Of a DNA stretch of 64,000 bases, positions 27,221-38,074 are shown piece by piece. Under the pieces are notes generated by a model that was given only the letters and a program-made list of their open reading frames with translations, did no database searches and had not been told where the DNA came from. Position 1 is the stretch's first letter. Each line of letters opens with the position of its first letter. Location: the NCBI GenBank assembly GCA_030157785.1, contig JAOAUC010000019.1, positions 1-64,000 of the forward strand. The letters run 5' to 3'. The translations under genes were made by a program, and so were the position numbers. Origin of the DNA: Zoogloea oleivorans. Lineage in GTDB: Bacteria; Pseudomonadota; Gammaproteobacteria; Burkholderiales; Rhodocyclaceae.

Positions 27221-28255
27221 TCAGGCGGCACCAAACACTTTGGAGAGGGGCAGACGCAGGGAGCGCACGGGCGTTCGCGTCGGTTTTCCAACCCGGAGCA
27301 TGATGTGAAGCCGCTCGCCCCGCCCAAGTCCCAGGTGTGCCGACAGACCATCCACGGCCTTGCGGACCCGGGGCTCCCAAGGCGAGGAAGCCAGACGTCC
27401 ATCCTGAAGCCGGGTCTGCTGATCCGCGATCACGTAATACGGGTGCACCGCCCAGCCCCGGCGGTTCAGTTCGATCCAGGCCCTCTGCATGAGACGGCCC
27501 GCATCCGGGATATCGGGCGTAGCGCCGGAACCCACCACCGAGACGATCATTGAGGCGTTGGTCAGCGACTGGATCTCGGCCTGCGCCATGATCCGGTAAA
27601 TGTGCAGTTTGTTGAGCACCGCCATGCGCGACCAGTCCTGAATGAAGCGCATGAACAGCCCGCCACCAGGGGGAAGATTCACCGTCCGGATGTCGAGCCC
27701 GTCACCTCGGGCGACTTCCTCCTCGCCGAAGCGCAAGCTACCCATCAGCCACTCATGAAGATCGCGGGTACAAAACCGGGCATGGCAACAAACTCGCGCG
27801 GCCGATGCCAGCGGCTCGAACGAAGGGGCACCGACCGCCAGGTGCAAGCGCGCCGCCCCCTGCGTCATCGCCCCCAGCGTACCGAGCAAATCGGCCTCCG
27901 GCGCTGGCGTAGTGAACGGAAAACGATTGGTATGCCGGGCAAACAGGGGATGATCCAGGTCACCAGGGAAAGGAGAAGCCGGAATCTGCGCCCTGAAGTA
28001 AGGCGCTCCATCCATCTCCCGACGCCACGCCACCGCGCTCAGGCCGCTGATCTGGGCCAGATTCTCCGCGACAGCACCTACCGAAATCAGGGTTCCATGC
28101 CCTGCAACACCAAAGGGATCCTTCCCCTCGTGAGGCCGGTAGCTGACTTCGATTTCATCTCCAAGCTGCTCGATCCGGCACGGCTGGCTGTTGTCCGCCG
28201 ACGGAGCAGCGGACATCGCCCGGGCGGCCATCAGAAAACGGTTCATCTCGTTCAT
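27221..28255 (-). CDS. Nitroreductase-like (Acg-family) protein
   Basis: The protein (344 aa from the ATG at 28255, MNEMNRFLMAARAMSAAPS) resembles nitroreductase-fold proteins. There is an N-terminal APSADNSQPCRI stretch, like the APSxxNxQPW flavin-binding motif. A long middle follows, then SMIVSVVGSGATPDIPDAGRLMQRAWIEL and a C-terminal LRVGKP-like ending (HIMLRVGKPTRTPVRSLR) seen in Acg-type FMN proteins. The longer track start at 28303 is a TTG. Substrate and redox partner are unknown. It is separated from the PEP-CTERM gene upstream by a strong terminator. Confidence 0.72.
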   Translation of the reverse strand: MNEMNRFLMAARAMSAAPSADNSQPCRIEQLGDEIEVSYRPHEGKDPFGVAGHGTLISVGAVAENLAQISGLSAVAWRREMDGAPYFRAQIPASPFPGDLDHPLFARHTNRFPFTTPAPEADLLGTLGAMTQGAARLHLAVGAPSFEPLASAARVCCHARFCTRDLHEWLMGSLRFGEEEVARGDGLDIRTVNLPPGGGLFMRFIQDWSRMAVLNKLHIYRIMAQAEIQSLTNASMIVSVVGSGATPDIPDAGRLMQRAWIELNRRGWAVHPYYVIADQQTRLQDGRLASSPWEPRVRKAVDGLSAHLGLGRGERLHIMLRVGKPTRTPVRSLRLPLSKVFGAA

Positions 28256-28362
28256 ACAGGGTTCCGATCTAGCAGGGATGGAGAAGAGAAAGAGTCGCGG
28301 CAAGCTCCGGCTTTTCCAACAGCTAGTTTAACAACAGCTATCAAATCATCATTTCAAAAGGC

Positions 28363-28391
28363 AAAAAAAAACCGCTGCAAACGCAGCGGCT
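28363..28391 (-). terminator. Intrinsic terminator after the PEP-CTERM gene
   Basis: The hairpin CCGCTGC-aaac-GCAGCGG is followed on the minus strand by a run of nine T residues. It lies 45 bases past the PEP-CTERM stop and should end that transcript before the nitroreductase-like gene. Confidence 0.88.
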
Positions 28392-28400
28392 TTTCTGTCG

Positions 28401-28422
28401 GTGACCGATTTGCATCGGTCAC
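28401..28422. repeat. Perfect 9-bp hairpin between PEP-CTERM stop and terminator
   Basis: GTGACCGAT-ttgc-ATCGGTCAC is a perfect inverted repeat with a four-base loop. It lies between the PEP-CTERM stop codon and the terminator, so the mRNA would carry two stacked hairpins at its 3' end. It lacks its own T-run. A role in mRNA stability is only a guess. Confidence 0.7.
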
Positions 28423-28436
28423 AGGCAAGGCCAATA

Positions 28437-29210
28437 TTACTTGGCGCTGCGACGACGGGCGAAACCCAGACCAGCGATGCCCAGAGCGGACAGCAGCAGG
28501 GAGGCGGGCTCAGGGATGGAGTTACCCTTCAGTTCGCCCGTGCCGAACAGGCCGAAACCGTCCGGGGTCACGTAGCCGTTCGGGAGCGGCTGGTAGGAGG
28601 AGCTGAAGGAGAAGTCAGCGCCGTGGCCGTCGTTAGCCTTCACGGAATTGGTGTTGAAGTTGGCTGCAGCCAGGCCGCCAACAACGTCGAAGAGGCCAGC
28701 GCCGCTGCCGTCGTCATTGCCCGTGCCCAGGGTGCCCTTGGCGATTTCGCCGAACAGGCTGGTCACCCAACCGTTGGCCTGGATGTCGTTGTAACCAACC
28801 AGGTCAAGCCACAGCACGCCGTCGGTGGCAGTGGTCTTGGCGTCAGCATCGAAATCCGGGGTGGTGTCCACGTAGATCTTGAGCCAGCCGCCGGTGAAGC
28901 CGAGGATGTCGTCGGTCGCGGAGGTGGTGGTATCAACGTAGGTCAGGGTGTGGCCGCCGAATTCGAAGGTCAGCTCGCAGCCCGGGCAGAAAACGCCAGC
29001 GCCGGTGTTGTTGAGGGTTTGCACCACACCGATACCACCCAGAGCGCCGCCCGGGGCCACGGCGGATTCAAAGATCGAACCTTGGGAAGTAAAGTCGAAA
29101 CCGGAAGCCGGGTTCCAGACAACACCACCGATGTTGATGGCGGCGAAAGCGTTAACGCTGGCAGCGGCGAAGAGGCCGACAGCAATCTTGGTCAGAGTGG
29201 TTTTTTTCAT
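28437..29210 (-). CDS. PEP-CTERM sorting-domain exported protein
   Basis: The 257-aa protein begins with a signal peptide (MKKTTLTKIAVGLFAAASVNAFA, cleavage after AFA). A Gly/Asp/Thr-rich beta-type body follows. It ends with a PEP-CTERM tripartite tail: PEPASL, a hydrophobic helix (LLLSALGIAGLGF) and basic ARRRSAK. Such tails are recognised by exosortase (EpsH) and are linked to exopolysaccharide and floc or biofilm matrix. No exosortase is in the window. Two Cys in VFCPGCEL may pair. Upstream there is a sigma-54-like promoter, and downstream a terminator, so it is probably a single-gene unit. Body function is unknown. Confidence 0.9.
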   Translation of the reverse strand: MKKTTLTKIAVGLFAAASVNAFAAINIGGVVWNPASGFDFTSQGSIFESAVAPGGALGGIGVVQTLNNTGAGVFCPGCELTFEFGGHTLTYVDTTTSATDDILGFTGGWLKIYVDTTPDFDADAKTTATDGVLWLDLVGYNDIQANGWVTSLFGEIAKGTLGTGNDDGSGAGLFDVVGGLAAANFNTNSVKANDGHGADFSFSSSYQPLPNGYVTPDGFGLFGTGELKGNSIPEPASLLLSALGIAGLGFARRRSAK

Positions 29211-29254
29211 GGTTTAGTGTCCTATTGGCTGAGTTGAGAACCGCGATCTACATT

Positions 29255-29270
29255 AGCAGCATTCATGCCA
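29255..29270 (-). promoter_or_regulatory. Sigma-54-type promoter of the PEP-CTERM gene
   Basis: On the minus strand TGGCATGAATGCTGCT matches the -24/-12 consensus TGGCACG-N4-TTGCA at ten of twelve fixed positions. The essential GG and GC lie at the correct spacing. Its position would give a leader of about 35 bases with an AGGA site before the ATG. PEP-CTERM genes in several bacteria are RpoN-dependent through the PrsK/PrsR system, which supports the call. A palindrome ATTTGCAAAT (29334-29343) about 70 bases upstream could be an activator site. Confidence 0.65.
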
Positions 29271-29440
29271 ACCACTGCGAAAGAAAAAATATGCAAAAAA
29301 ATCATGGTGTTAAAAATTCAGAAAAATGAGCCGATTTGCAAATGTAAAAATTATCGACAGTTCACCTCTGGTTTGACATCTGCCTCAAAGCACCTCGACA
29401 AACCACGGCCTACCGAAAGACCGGCAGGCATGCCGAGCCC

Positions 29441-30871
29441 CTAGCGGGATGGGCTTGAAGCAGCCTCGATTTCCAGTGCCAGACTGGCCTGCAGGGCAAA
29501 TTGCCGTACCGCACGACAGCCATCGTCATCCATCGGTTTGCCGTTGCGGTCAGCGTAGAGCACGCCAATCCGCTGGACGGAAGTACCGAAAGGCACCAGG
29601 AGCCCCTCATCGCAGGCCGTCACCTGAATCAGGCGCTTGGTGCCTGGCGTGTTCGGGCGGGTGGCATGAATGTGACAAGACTGTCCGCTGTCGATCGCTG
29701 CATCCAGCACATCATCGGGCTCGCCCTCCATCGGAAAGACAAAGCGCCCACACAGCGCGTCGGCACCGCTCCCCAGCGCCACGCGCCCGACAAGTTTGAG
29801 CCGGTCTTCAGCCAGAAATGCAATGACAACCCGCTCGCAGCCGGCGCCGCGATACACGCCTTCGACAACCAGTTGCAGGATGTCGACGATGCGCGCATGA
29901 CTCATGATCATCTCGCTCAGATCCTGGAGGATGCGCAGTTGAAGCTGCGCATCGGGTCCGGACGGCACGGGCGGCGCGATCGACTCGGACGGCAGCTCGC
30001 TCCGGGGGATCATCTTCGCGGCTTCCGGCGCGCCGAAGGTACGGGCAATCCTGGCCGCCTCTCCGGCGTTGGCGAGAATTTCAGCCTGCATGGCGGCGGC
30101 AGGCAACCCGACGTAATCGGCCACGTCCCGAAGGCATTGCCGGCCAGCCGGCGTATCCCAGCCCTCCTCGGCTGCGCGGGCAAGGCGCTGCCCCAGCATC
30201 ACAGCCCGCTCCGGCCCGCGGCTGCGCGGATCCTGCTCAAGAGCGGCACCGACCAGCGCGCCCAGTTTCCACTCCCGCACCAGGCCAACGGAAAGCTGCC
30301 GCAGTGGAAAACCCAGCACGATCTGCTGGGCTTCCTCGTCCCGGATAGGTGACTGAAGCAGGCAGCGGTCGAGGCTTTTTGCCTGCTCGCCCCCGAAGCA
30401 CCAAAAGGCCATTTCGCCCACACGGGCCAAAAGCGCCGCAATGAATACTTCCTCGCCACCGCCTTCGCCCCGCCGCTGCGCCACCCAGCGGGACTGCACT
30501 GCGGCATGGAAACTGCGGGCCATCTCGGCATGAACCCGGCCGCGAAGGCCGCCGGTGAGCAGCGAATCAATCAGAGAAACGGAGAGTGCGAGTTCGGCGA
30601 CCGGGTTGAAACCGAGCACAACAATAGCCCGGGAGACGGTACTCACCCCCTGCCGGCCATGGTTGAAGAAGGCACTGTTGGCGAGCCGCAGCACCTTCGA
30701 TGTCATCGGCGCGTCCATCAGGATCACCTTGGCCAGCGCCGACGCCGACGCCCGGTCGTCTCCGAGGATGGTGCGCAGGGATTCAATCGTATGACTGAAC
30801 ACGGGCATCTCGCGACCGCGTATGCGGGCGATCCATCCGGTCAGGTCGAGGGGATGTTCATTCTGTGTCAT
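29441..30871 (-). CDS. HDOD-domain signalling protein with C-terminal GAF domain
   Basis: The protein (476 aa from the ATG at 30871, MTQNEHPLDLTGWIARIRG, with AGAGG upstream) has an HDOD domain over about residues 20-270. This is seen as the family pattern ILMDAPMTSKVLRLANSAFFN and RAIVVLGFNPVAELALSVSL. A GAF-like domain follows (about 300-470; GAGCERVVIAFLAEDRLKLVG, LVPFGTSVQRIGVLYADR). HDOD proteins are catalytically inactive relatives of HD phosphodiesterases that act in signalling and motility. It stands alone between the PEP-CTERM gene and the secA terminator; the signal is unknown. Confidence 0.85.
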   Translation of the reverse strand: MTQNEHPLDLTGWIARIRGREMPVFSHTIESLRTILGDDRASASALAKVILMDAPMTSKVLRLANSAFFNHGRQGVSTVSRAIVVLGFNPVAELALSVSLIDSLLTGGLRGRVHAEMARSFHAAVQSRWVAQRRGEGGGEEVFIAALLARVGEMAFWCFGGEQAKSLDRCLLQSPIRDEEAQQIVLGFPLRQLSVGLVREWKLGALVGAALEQDPRSRGPERAVMLGQRLARAAEEGWDTPAGRQCLRDVADYVGLPAAAMQAEILANAGEAARIARTFGAPEAAKMIPRSELPSESIAPPVPSGPDAQLQLRILQDLSEMIMSHARIVDILQLVVEGVYRGAGCERVVIAFLAEDRLKLVGRVALGSGADALCGRFVFPMEGEPDDVLDAAIDSGQSCHIHATRPNTPGTKRLIQVTACDEGLLVPFGTSVQRIGVLYADRNGKPMDDDGCRAVRQFALQASLALEIEAASSPSR

Positions 30872-30931
30872 TGGCTTACCTCTTCCCGATATCGGCAGGG
30901 CGCCCTTGTAGCTTGAGGCGGGAAGTAAACG

Positions 30932-30960
30932 CACAAAGCCGGCCCAGGGCCGGCTTTGTG
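30932..30960 (-). terminator. Terminator-like hairpin after secA
   Basis: CACAAAGCCGGCC-cag-GGCCGGCTTTGTG is a 13-bp perfect stem 16 bases past the secA stop on the minus strand. T residues lie within the stem's 3' arm and a short TTT follows, so it is a terminator or a transcript-end stabiliser. Confidence 0.75.
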
Positions 30961-30976
30961 TTCAAATCATCCAGAC

Positions 30977-33703
<2,727 letters not shown>

Positions 33704-33819
33704 TTGATTTGGAAGGAGAAAACGCGGCAAAGGGCGGATTCTATCATGGTGCCCGAAAGCAGCCGTGACAGAGGGCCGGACAGCATGAAAGCTTGTCCGA
33801 CCCGGGCATTGCACCTAGG

Positions 33820-33852
33820 ATGGGGGCGCATTTGCAAATTCCAAGCCCCCAT
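33820..33852 (+). promoter_or_regulatory. Inverted repeat covering the dciA start codon
   Basis: ATGGGGGC (33820-33827) and GCCCCCAT (33845-33852) form a perfect 8-bp stem around a 17-base loop holding ATTTGCAAAT. The downstream arm includes the AT of the proposed dciA ATG. In the mRNA this stem would hide the start site, so it may limit translation, or the true start may be the upstream in-frame ATG at 33785. Confidence 0.5.
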
Positions 33853-34282
33853 GGCCACCAGTTCGATCGACAATTACCTGGGAAGTGGCGATGCCCTCTC
33901 CCGCCTGCAAGCCCATGCAGGTCGCTTGCTGCGCCTGCAAAGGCAGCTTTCCGAGTTGCTGCCCGACTACATGGCGAGCGCCTGCAAGGTGGCAAACCTG
34001 AAGGGCGATGAACTGGTGATATTGGTCGACAGCCAGGGGCTGGCAGTCAAGCTGCGCCAGGCAGTGCCGAGCCTGCTGGTGGATTTTTCGAGGATCGGCG
34101 TGCTGCTGCGCGACATCAAGGTGAAGGTGGCTGTGCGGGAATACCGTCAACCTCCGCCGCCCATCCCTCAGCGCCACGTTAGCGACACGACGCGCTCCGG
34201 CCTTGGCGATCTGGCGGCATCCCTGCCCGCCGACTCACCACTGGCCAAAGCGCTCCAGCGCTTCGTCAAACAGGCCGGCTAG
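33851..34282 (+). CDS. dciA: DUF721 protein, DciA-like replicative helicase loader
   Basis: DciA proteins (DUF721) load DnaB in bacteria that lack DnaC/DnaI. The 143-aa protein shows the DUF721 pattern LQRQLSELLPDYMASACKVANLKGDELVILVDSQGLAVKLRQ over residues about 25-75, with a basic Pro-rich tail. Its place between secA and lpxC matches the usual DUF721 location in betaproteobacteria. The track shows it inside an 1108-aa frame that is the antisense of secA. The ATG at 33851 is preferred, and the ATG at 33785 is possible. Its TAG stop overlaps the stop of the convergent gene. Confidence 0.83.
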   Translation: MATSSIDNYLGSGDALSRLQAHAGRLLRLQRQLSELLPDYMASACKVANLKGDELVILVDSQGLAVKLRQAVPSLLVDFSRIGVLLRDIKVKVAVREYRQPPPPIPQRHVSDTTRSGLGDLAASLPADSPLAKALQRFVKQAG

Positions 34283-34509
34283 ACCAGCGGCACCAGAACC
34301 CGCTCGAGTATCAGCAGCGCAAAGAAAACCAGCGCGGCGATCAACCCGAAGCGGAACAGGCGCCAAGCCAGCGCCAGATAGCGGGGCTCGCGGGTAAACA
34401 GGAAGGCAAACACCGAAGCCCCGATCCCGATTCCCACCAGCACGGCAACAATACGCAGGATCAGCACGGCAACGGCCTCAAGCGGCAGCGAGGTCGAACA
34501 GGTGTGCAA
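34279..34509 (-). CDS. Small conserved membrane protein next to lpxC
   Basis: The protein has two predicted transmembrane helices ([19 protein letters not shown] and [22 protein letters not shown]) joined by a short [12 protein letters not shown] loop. The track start at 34509 overlaps the end of lpxC by 32 bases. The GTG at 34467, just past the lpxC stop, would give a cleaner 62-aa protein and may be the real start. The stop overlaps that of the convergent dciA gene by three to four bases. The function is unknown. Coding status is supported by the tidy hydrophobic pattern and tight packing. Confidence 0.65.
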   Translation of the reverse strand: MHTCSTSLPLEAVAVLILRIVAVLVGIGIGASVFAFLFTREPRYLALAWRLFRFGLIAALVFFALLILERVLVPLV

Positions 34510-35395
34510 CGGCCGCCGGGGTGCTCGCCTCGTCCTCGAAAGTCACAATTTCCCAAGCCGTGCGATCTTCCAGCAAGACGCGCAGGATCTGGTTGTTGAG
34601 GGCGTGACCGGCCTTGTAGGCGCTGTAGGAGGCGAGCAGCGAATGCCCGGCCAGGTAAAGATCGCCAATGGCATCGAGCACTTTGTGCTTCACGAATTCG
34701 TCGGCGTAGCGCAATCCGTCCGCGTTGAGCACCCGGTATTCGTCCATCACGATCGCGTTATCGAGGCTACCCCCCAGACCGAGGCCGTTGGCGCGCATGA
34801 ACTCCACGTCCTGCATGAAACCGAAGGTCCGGGCACGCGCGACTTCGCGCACGTAAGAATTATTGGCGAAATCCACCGTCACCGAGGTACCGGTGCTATC
34901 GATGGCCGGGTGGTTGAAGAGGATTGAGAAGCTCAGCTTGAAGCCATCGTAGGGCTCAAGACGCACCCACTTGTCACCTTCCACGTACTCCACCGGCTTC
35001 GTCACACGCAAAAATCGCTTGGGCGCCTTTTGCTCCTCGATGCCGGCAGACTGGATCAGGAAGACGAAAGGCCCGGCGCTACCATCGAGAATCGGGATTT
35101 CGGCCGCATCCACGTCGATGTGGGCGTTATCTACCCCCAGCCCGGCCAGGGCCGACATAAGGTGTTCAACCGTATTGACCTTGGCACCATCGCGCTGCAG
35201 GCCCGAACACATGCGGGTGTCGCAAACAGCGTAGGGATCAGCCGGCAGATCGACCACCGGATCGAGATCCACTCGATGGAAGACGATGCCTGTGTCCGGT
35301 GCAGCCGGACGCAGGGTGAGCGTGACCTTGTTGCCGCTGTGGAGACCCACGCCGGTAGCACTGACAACGGTTTTGAGGGTGCGCTGCTTCAACAT
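34478..35395 (-). CDS. lpxC: UDP-3-O-acyl-N-acetylglucosamine deacetylase
   Basis: LpxC carries out the committed zinc-dependent step of lipid A synthesis. The 305 aa begin [21 protein letters not shown]. They contain the zinc ligand region TVEHLMSAL, the second ligand set [15 protein letters not shown] and the catalytic-loop [19 protein letters not shown]. It follows ftsZ at the end of the dcw cluster, as is usual, but a strong hairpin between ftsZ and lpxC suggests a separate promoter; a TTAAAATTC stretch about 35 bases upstream could be its -10 region. Confidence 0.97.
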   Translation of the reverse strand: MLKQRTLKTVVSATGVGLHSGNKVTLTLRPAAPDTGIVFHRVDLDPVVDLPADPYAVCDTRMCSGLQRDGAKVNTVEHLMSALAGLGVDNAHIDVDAAEIPILDGSAGPFVFLIQSAGIEEQKAPKRFLRVTKPVEYVEGDKWVRLEPYDGFKLSFSILFNHPAIDSTGTSVTVDFANNSYVREVARARTFGFMQDVEFMRANGLGLGGSLDNAIVMDEYRVLNADGLRYADEFVKHKVLDAIGDLYLAGHSLLASYSAYKAGHALNNQILRVLLEDRTAWEIVTFEDEASTPAAVAHLFDLAAA

Positions 35396-35485
35396 GATCC
35401 GGTTCCGCGTTCAAGTCATTGAATTTTAACATACGCGCGATGCTGCATCGCAGCACACACCACGCAGTGTTGCGGCCGTACAAAA

Positions 35486-35530
35486 GACAAACGCGCAGCG
35501 GACGGAGGCACGTCCCGCTGCGCGTTTGTC
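35486..35530 (-). terminator. Long hairpin between ftsZ and lpxC
   Basis: GACAAACGCGCAGCGG and CCCGCTGCGCGTTTGTC form a near-perfect stem of about 15 bp with a short GC loop. On the minus strand it is followed by TTTTGT. It lies 27 bases past the ftsZ stop and probably ends much of the dcw transcript. Confidence 0.8.
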
Positions 35531-35556
35531 AGAGCCACCGAAGCGGCCCGACCCGG

Positions 35557-36693
35557 TCAGTCTGCCTGCTTGCGCAGGAAGGCCGGGATGTCCAGCGTGG
35601 ACATGCCGTTGGCGCTCATGGCTTCAACGGTAGTACGGGACGTGCGGCGAATGACGGCCGGCAGTTCCAGGCTGCCGTAATCCACTTCCATACCGATGTT
35701 ATCGGTACCCGTCCGGATGACTTCCATCTTGCGGGGCATCGCGGCAGCGCGCACAGCACCAAGGCCGGTGGCGACCACGGTCACGCGGATGCGGTCTTCC
35801 ATGCTTTCTTCAAACACGGTGCCGTACTTGACGAAGGCTTCGGAGGCGGCAAAAGCCTGCACGGTGCGCACGGCATCGCGGACTTCCGACATCTTCAGGT
35901 TGCGGCTGGCGGTGATGTTGATCAGCACGCAACGGGCGCCGGACAGCTCGGTACCTTCGAGCAGCGGCGACACGGCAGCCTGTTCGGCGGCGATGCGGGC
36001 ACGGTCGAGACCGGAAGCCTGGGCGGAGCCCATCATTGCGCGGCCCATTTCGGCCATGGCGGTACGCACGTCCTGGAAGTCCACGTTCACCAGGCCGGGA
36101 ACGTTGATGATCTCGGCGATGCCACCCACGGCGCTGGTCAGCACGTTGTCGGCGGAGCGGAAGCAGTCTTCGAAGCCGGCATCGTCGCCATAGACTTCGA
36201 GCAGCTTGTCGTTGAGCACGACGATCAGGGAGTCCACCTGCTTGGAGAGCTCTTCCACGCCGCTTTCAGCAACACGGATACGGTTCTCGAAGTCGAAGGG
36301 CTTGGTGACCACGGCCACGGTAAGGATGCCCATTTCCTTGGCGATCTCGGCAACCACCGGTGCAGCGCCCGTGCCCGTACCACCGCCCATGCCGGCGGTG
36401 ATGAAGCACATGTGCGCGCCTTCGAGGGCGGCAGCGATGGCGTCGCGGGATTCCTGGGCGGCCGCACGGCCGGCTTCCGGCTTGGAGCCGGCGCCGAGCC
36501 CTGTCTTGCCAAGCTGGACCTTGGTCGGCGACAGGCAGCGCGACAGCGCCTGGGCATCCGTGTTGGCGGTGATGAAATCCACGCCCTGAACGCCTTCGCG
36601 GATCATGTGATCGACGGCATTGCCGCCCGCACCACCGACACCTATCACCTTGATATTGGTGCCGCCGGATGCCTTCTCAACAATTTCAAACAT
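35557..36693 (-). CDS. ftsZ: Cell division GTPase FtsZ
   Basis: FtsZ is the tubulin-like GTPase that forms the Z ring. The 378 aa contain GVGGAGGNAVDHM near the start, the tubulin signature GGGTGTGAAPVVAEIAKE (about 104-120), the T7 loop NVDFQDVRTAM, and the conserved C-terminal peptide TLDIPAFLRKQ that binds FtsA and ZipA. A GGAGG site lies nine bases before the ATG. Between ftsA and ftsZ there is a 150-base AT-rich gap that may hold a dedicated promoter. Confidence 0.98.
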   Translation of the reverse strand: MFEIVEKASGGTNIKVIGVGGAGGNAVDHMIREGVQGVDFITANTDAQALSRCLSPTKVQLGKTGLGAGSKPEAGRAAAQESRDAIAAALEGAHMCFITAGMGGGTGTGAAPVVAEIAKEMGILTVAVVTKPFDFENRIRVAESGVEELSKQVDSLIVVLNDKLLEVYGDDAGFEDCFRSADNVLTSAVGGIAEIINVPGLVNVDFQDVRTAMAEMGRAMMGSAQASGLDRARIAAEQAAVSPLLEGTELSGARCVLINITASRNLKMSEVRDAVRTVQAFAASEAFVKYGTVFEESMEDRIRVTVVATGLGAVRAAAMPRKMEVIRTGTDNIGMEVDYGSLELPAVIRRTSRTTVEAMSANGMSTLDIPAFLRKQAD

Positions 36694-36747
36694 TTACCAC
36701 GCCTCCAAGTGAAACTGCGCTGATATTGCCATGCGCAACCGGAATCT

Positions 36748-36776
36748 ATATTTAGTATTAACCTGAAATTTTACAA
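36748..36776 (-). promoter_or_regulatory. Candidate ftsZ promoter in the ftsA-ftsZ gap
   Basis: On the minus strand TTGTAA, a 17-bp spacer and AAATAT (with TATAGA overlapping) give a sigma-70-like pair in an AT-rich stretch. The pair lies about 55 bases upstream of the ftsZ ATG. The AT-rich gap stands out in an otherwise gap-free cluster. The assignment is tentative. Confidence 0.4.
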
Positions 36777-36844
36777 CTAAATAAGAGGCCGCCACACACA
36801 ATTAGTCATATAAATTCAACCCGTTACACGGGCTTCGCTACCGC

Positions 36845-38074
36845 TCAGAAATTACGTTCGAACCAAGAACGCATTCTCGAAAAAACCTGCCCCACATTCC
36901 GCGTCTGACGGGCCTGCAGGCCGCGCCGCTTCTGGGCGGCACCTTCCATGACAAGACCCATCGCATTGGCGTAGCGCGGCTCGCACACCACGCCCGCAAT
37001 GGCCCCGGAATACTTCGGATAGCCGATGCGCACAGGCATGTGAAACACTTCTTCACCCAGCTCGACCATGCCCTGCATCACGGCCGCACCGCCGGCCAGC
37101 ACAATGCCGGAGGACAGCAGCTCTTCGTAGCCGCTGCGACGCAGTTCAGCCTGGACCAATTCATACAGTTCGCACACCCGCGGCTCGATCACGTCGGCCA
37201 GCGCCTGACGGGAGAGCTTGCGCGGCGGACGGTCGCCAACGCCGGGCACTTCGATCATTTCGGACGCATCGGCCAGCGTGTGCATGGCCACACCGTGACG
37301 GATCTTGATCTCCTCGGCCTCGGCGGTCGGAGTGCGCAAGGCCATCGCTATGTCGTTGGTGATCTGGTCGCCGGCGATTGGAATCACCGCGGTATGGCGG
37401 ATCGCGCCCTGGGTGAACACGGCCAGGTCGGTAGTGCCGCCGCCGATATCCACCAGGCACACGCCCAGCTCCTTCTCGTCCTCGGACAGCGTCGCATAAC
37501 TGGAGGCCAGCGGCTGCAAGACCAAATCGAGCACTTCGAGGCCGCAACGGCGAACACACTTGACGATGTTCTGGGCGGCGGAAACGGCGCCGGTGACGAT
37601 ATGCACCTTCACCTCGAGCCGCACGCCACTCATGCCGATCGGCTCACGCACGCCGTCCTGGCCGTCGATGATGAATTCCTGGGTCAGGATGTGCAGGATC
37701 TGCTGATCGGCCGGCAGGGGCATCGCCCGGGCGGTTTCAATGACCCGCTCCACGTCGAGGGGCGAGACTTCCTTGTCCTTGATCGCCACCATGCCGTTGG
37801 AGTTGAAACTGCGGATGTGGCTGCCGGCGATGCCCGTGTAGACATCGCGAATCTTGCAGTCGGCCATCAGCTCGACTTCCTGGATCACCCGGGAAATGGC
37901 GTCCACGGTGGCCTCGATATTGACGACCACCCCTTTCTTCAGGCCCGAAGAGGGCTGGGTGCCGAGGCCCACCACATCCATGCGGCCGTCCGGCTTGAGC
38001 TCGGCCACCACGCAGGTGATCTTGGAGGTGCCGATGTCGAGGCCGACGATCAGTTCCTTGTACTCTTTGCTCAT
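36845..38074 (-). CDS. ftsA: Cell division protein FtsA
   Basis: FtsA is the actin-like ATPase that tethers FtsZ filaments to the membrane. The 409 aa include ELIVGLDIGTSKITCVVAE (phosphate 1), the SHI-domain region (about 84-160), CLVDIGGGTTDLAVF (phosphate 2) and GIVLAGGAAVMQGM (adenosine). The tail RMRSWFERNF is the amphipathic membrane-targeting helix. The ATG overlaps the ftsQ stop. Confidence 0.97.
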   Translation of the reverse strand: MSKEYKELIVGLDIGTSKITCVVAELKPDGRMDVVGLGTQPSSGLKKGVVVNIEATVDAISRVIQEVELMADCKIRDVYTGIAGSHIRSFNSNGMVAIKDKEVSPLDVERVIETARAMPLPADQQILHILTQEFIIDGQDGVREPIGMSGVRLEVKVHIVTGAVSAAQNIVKCVRRCGLEVLDLVLQPLASSYATLSEDEKELGVCLVDIGGGTTDLAVFTQGAIRHTAVIPIAGDQITNDIAMALRTPTAEAEEIKIRHGVAMHTLADASEMIEVPGVGDRPPRKLSRQALADVIEPRVCELYELVQAELRRSGYEELLSSGIVLAGGAAVMQGMVELGEEVFHMPVRIGYPKYSGAIAGVVCEPRYANAMGLVMEGAAQKRRGLQARQTRNVGQVFSRMRSWFERNF

